Assembly (NCBI RefSeq): GCF_000426585.1
Contig: NZ_AUFQ01000005.1
Location: forward strand, 1 to 64,000
Source of the DNA: Segatella baroniae DSM 16972 = JCM 13447
GTDB taxonomy: Bacteria; Bacteroidota; Bacteroidia; Bacteroidales; Bacteroidaceae
Direction of reading: 5' to 3'
DNA: 64,000 nucleotides
This document shows, piece by piece, positions 63,883 to 64,000 of the stretch (position 1 is the stretch's first letter; every line of letters starts with the position of its first letter). The notes beneath the pieces were generated by a model. That model had not been told where the DNA came from, did no database searches, and saw nothing but the letters and a program-made list of their open reading frames with translations. A program made the position numbers and the translations under genes.

Positions 63883-64000
63883 CGCGGACGTACAAATACA
63901 ACTATATATAACCATGATGGCGGGTCGACGGGTGAACGGTTGTTCTGCGAACGACGTGCGCCGAGGTGCCGGCCGCCATCTGTCAGCTAAAAAAATATGG
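63883..64000. other. Window end, possible start of the next gene
   Basis: A short frame from the ATG at 63914 stays open to the end (MMAGRRVNGCSANDVRRG) but is unlike any family I recognise. The final ATGG at 63997 could be the true start of a downstream gene; in relatives a PSP1-domain gene often follows holB. Not decidable here. Confidence 0.2.

Overview
The window reads as a chromosomal segment of a Bacteroidota bacterium, most likely a Prevotella-type genome. Support comes from tandem SusC/SusD pairs, a SusR-type regulator, an ExbB-ExbD-ExbD-TonB operon, BspA-like leucine-rich repeats with a short C-terminal sorting tail, DUF4476/DUF4838/DUF4843 families, and many Bacteroidales-type -7 promoter boxes (TAnnTTTG). 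Species cannot be named from sequence alone.

Region 1 (1-9630) is an accessory island lying on the 3' side of a tRNA-Met gene and visibly richer in A+T than the rest. It holds a frameshifted IS5-type insertion sequence (36-1280), a mobilisable-element core (helix-turn-helix protein, RecA-like ATPase, toprim-like protein, hairpin-rich oriT candidate, MobV-type relaxase), and a tightly packed four-gene operon on the minus strand (9523-5194). That operon encodes a 76-residue unknown, a DUF1848 iron-sulfur protein, an 883-residue fusion of a methyltransferase-like domain with a NERD-like region and a superfamily 1 helicase, and a TerB-domain protein. It is the best candidate for an undescribed, probably defensive, system. 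No integrase is visible; it may lie left of the window.

Region 2 (9.8-24.5 kb) carries a secreted metzincin-type protease, a BspA-like surface protein, and a six-gene minus-strand operon with two consecutive SusC/SusD pairs followed by DUF4843 and PKD-like lipoproteins. A RagAB-like peptide or oligomer uptake role is inferred.

Region 3 (24.7-35.3 kb) is core: an LptF/LptG permease with ribBA, an aspartate-type aminotransferase, and the exbB-exbD-exbD-tonB operon with a PstS-like lipoprotein and a TPR protein. This is the energy source for the SusC transporters in the window.

Region 4 (35.5-36.7 kb) is a graveyard of three gene remnants, followed by an anaerobic sulfatase-maturase-like radical SAM gene. 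Region 5 (38.5-50.4 kb) is an alpha-glucan-type polysaccharide utilisation locus: SusR-like regulator, SusC, SusD, SusE/F-like binding lipoprotein, a clan GH-D-like hydrolase and a SusB-like GH97 alpha-glucosidase. Region 6 (51-64 kb) holds small outer-membrane barrels, anaerobic ribonucleotide reductase nrdDG, a propeller glycosidase-like protein, a DUF4838 gene broken by one amber codon, a DUF4476 protein, a XylE-type sugar symporter, and holB preceded by an apparent metF stub.

A degenerate intergenic repeat family built on AAAGGGCTGCTTT recurs at five places, two of which share a 115-bp near-identical block.
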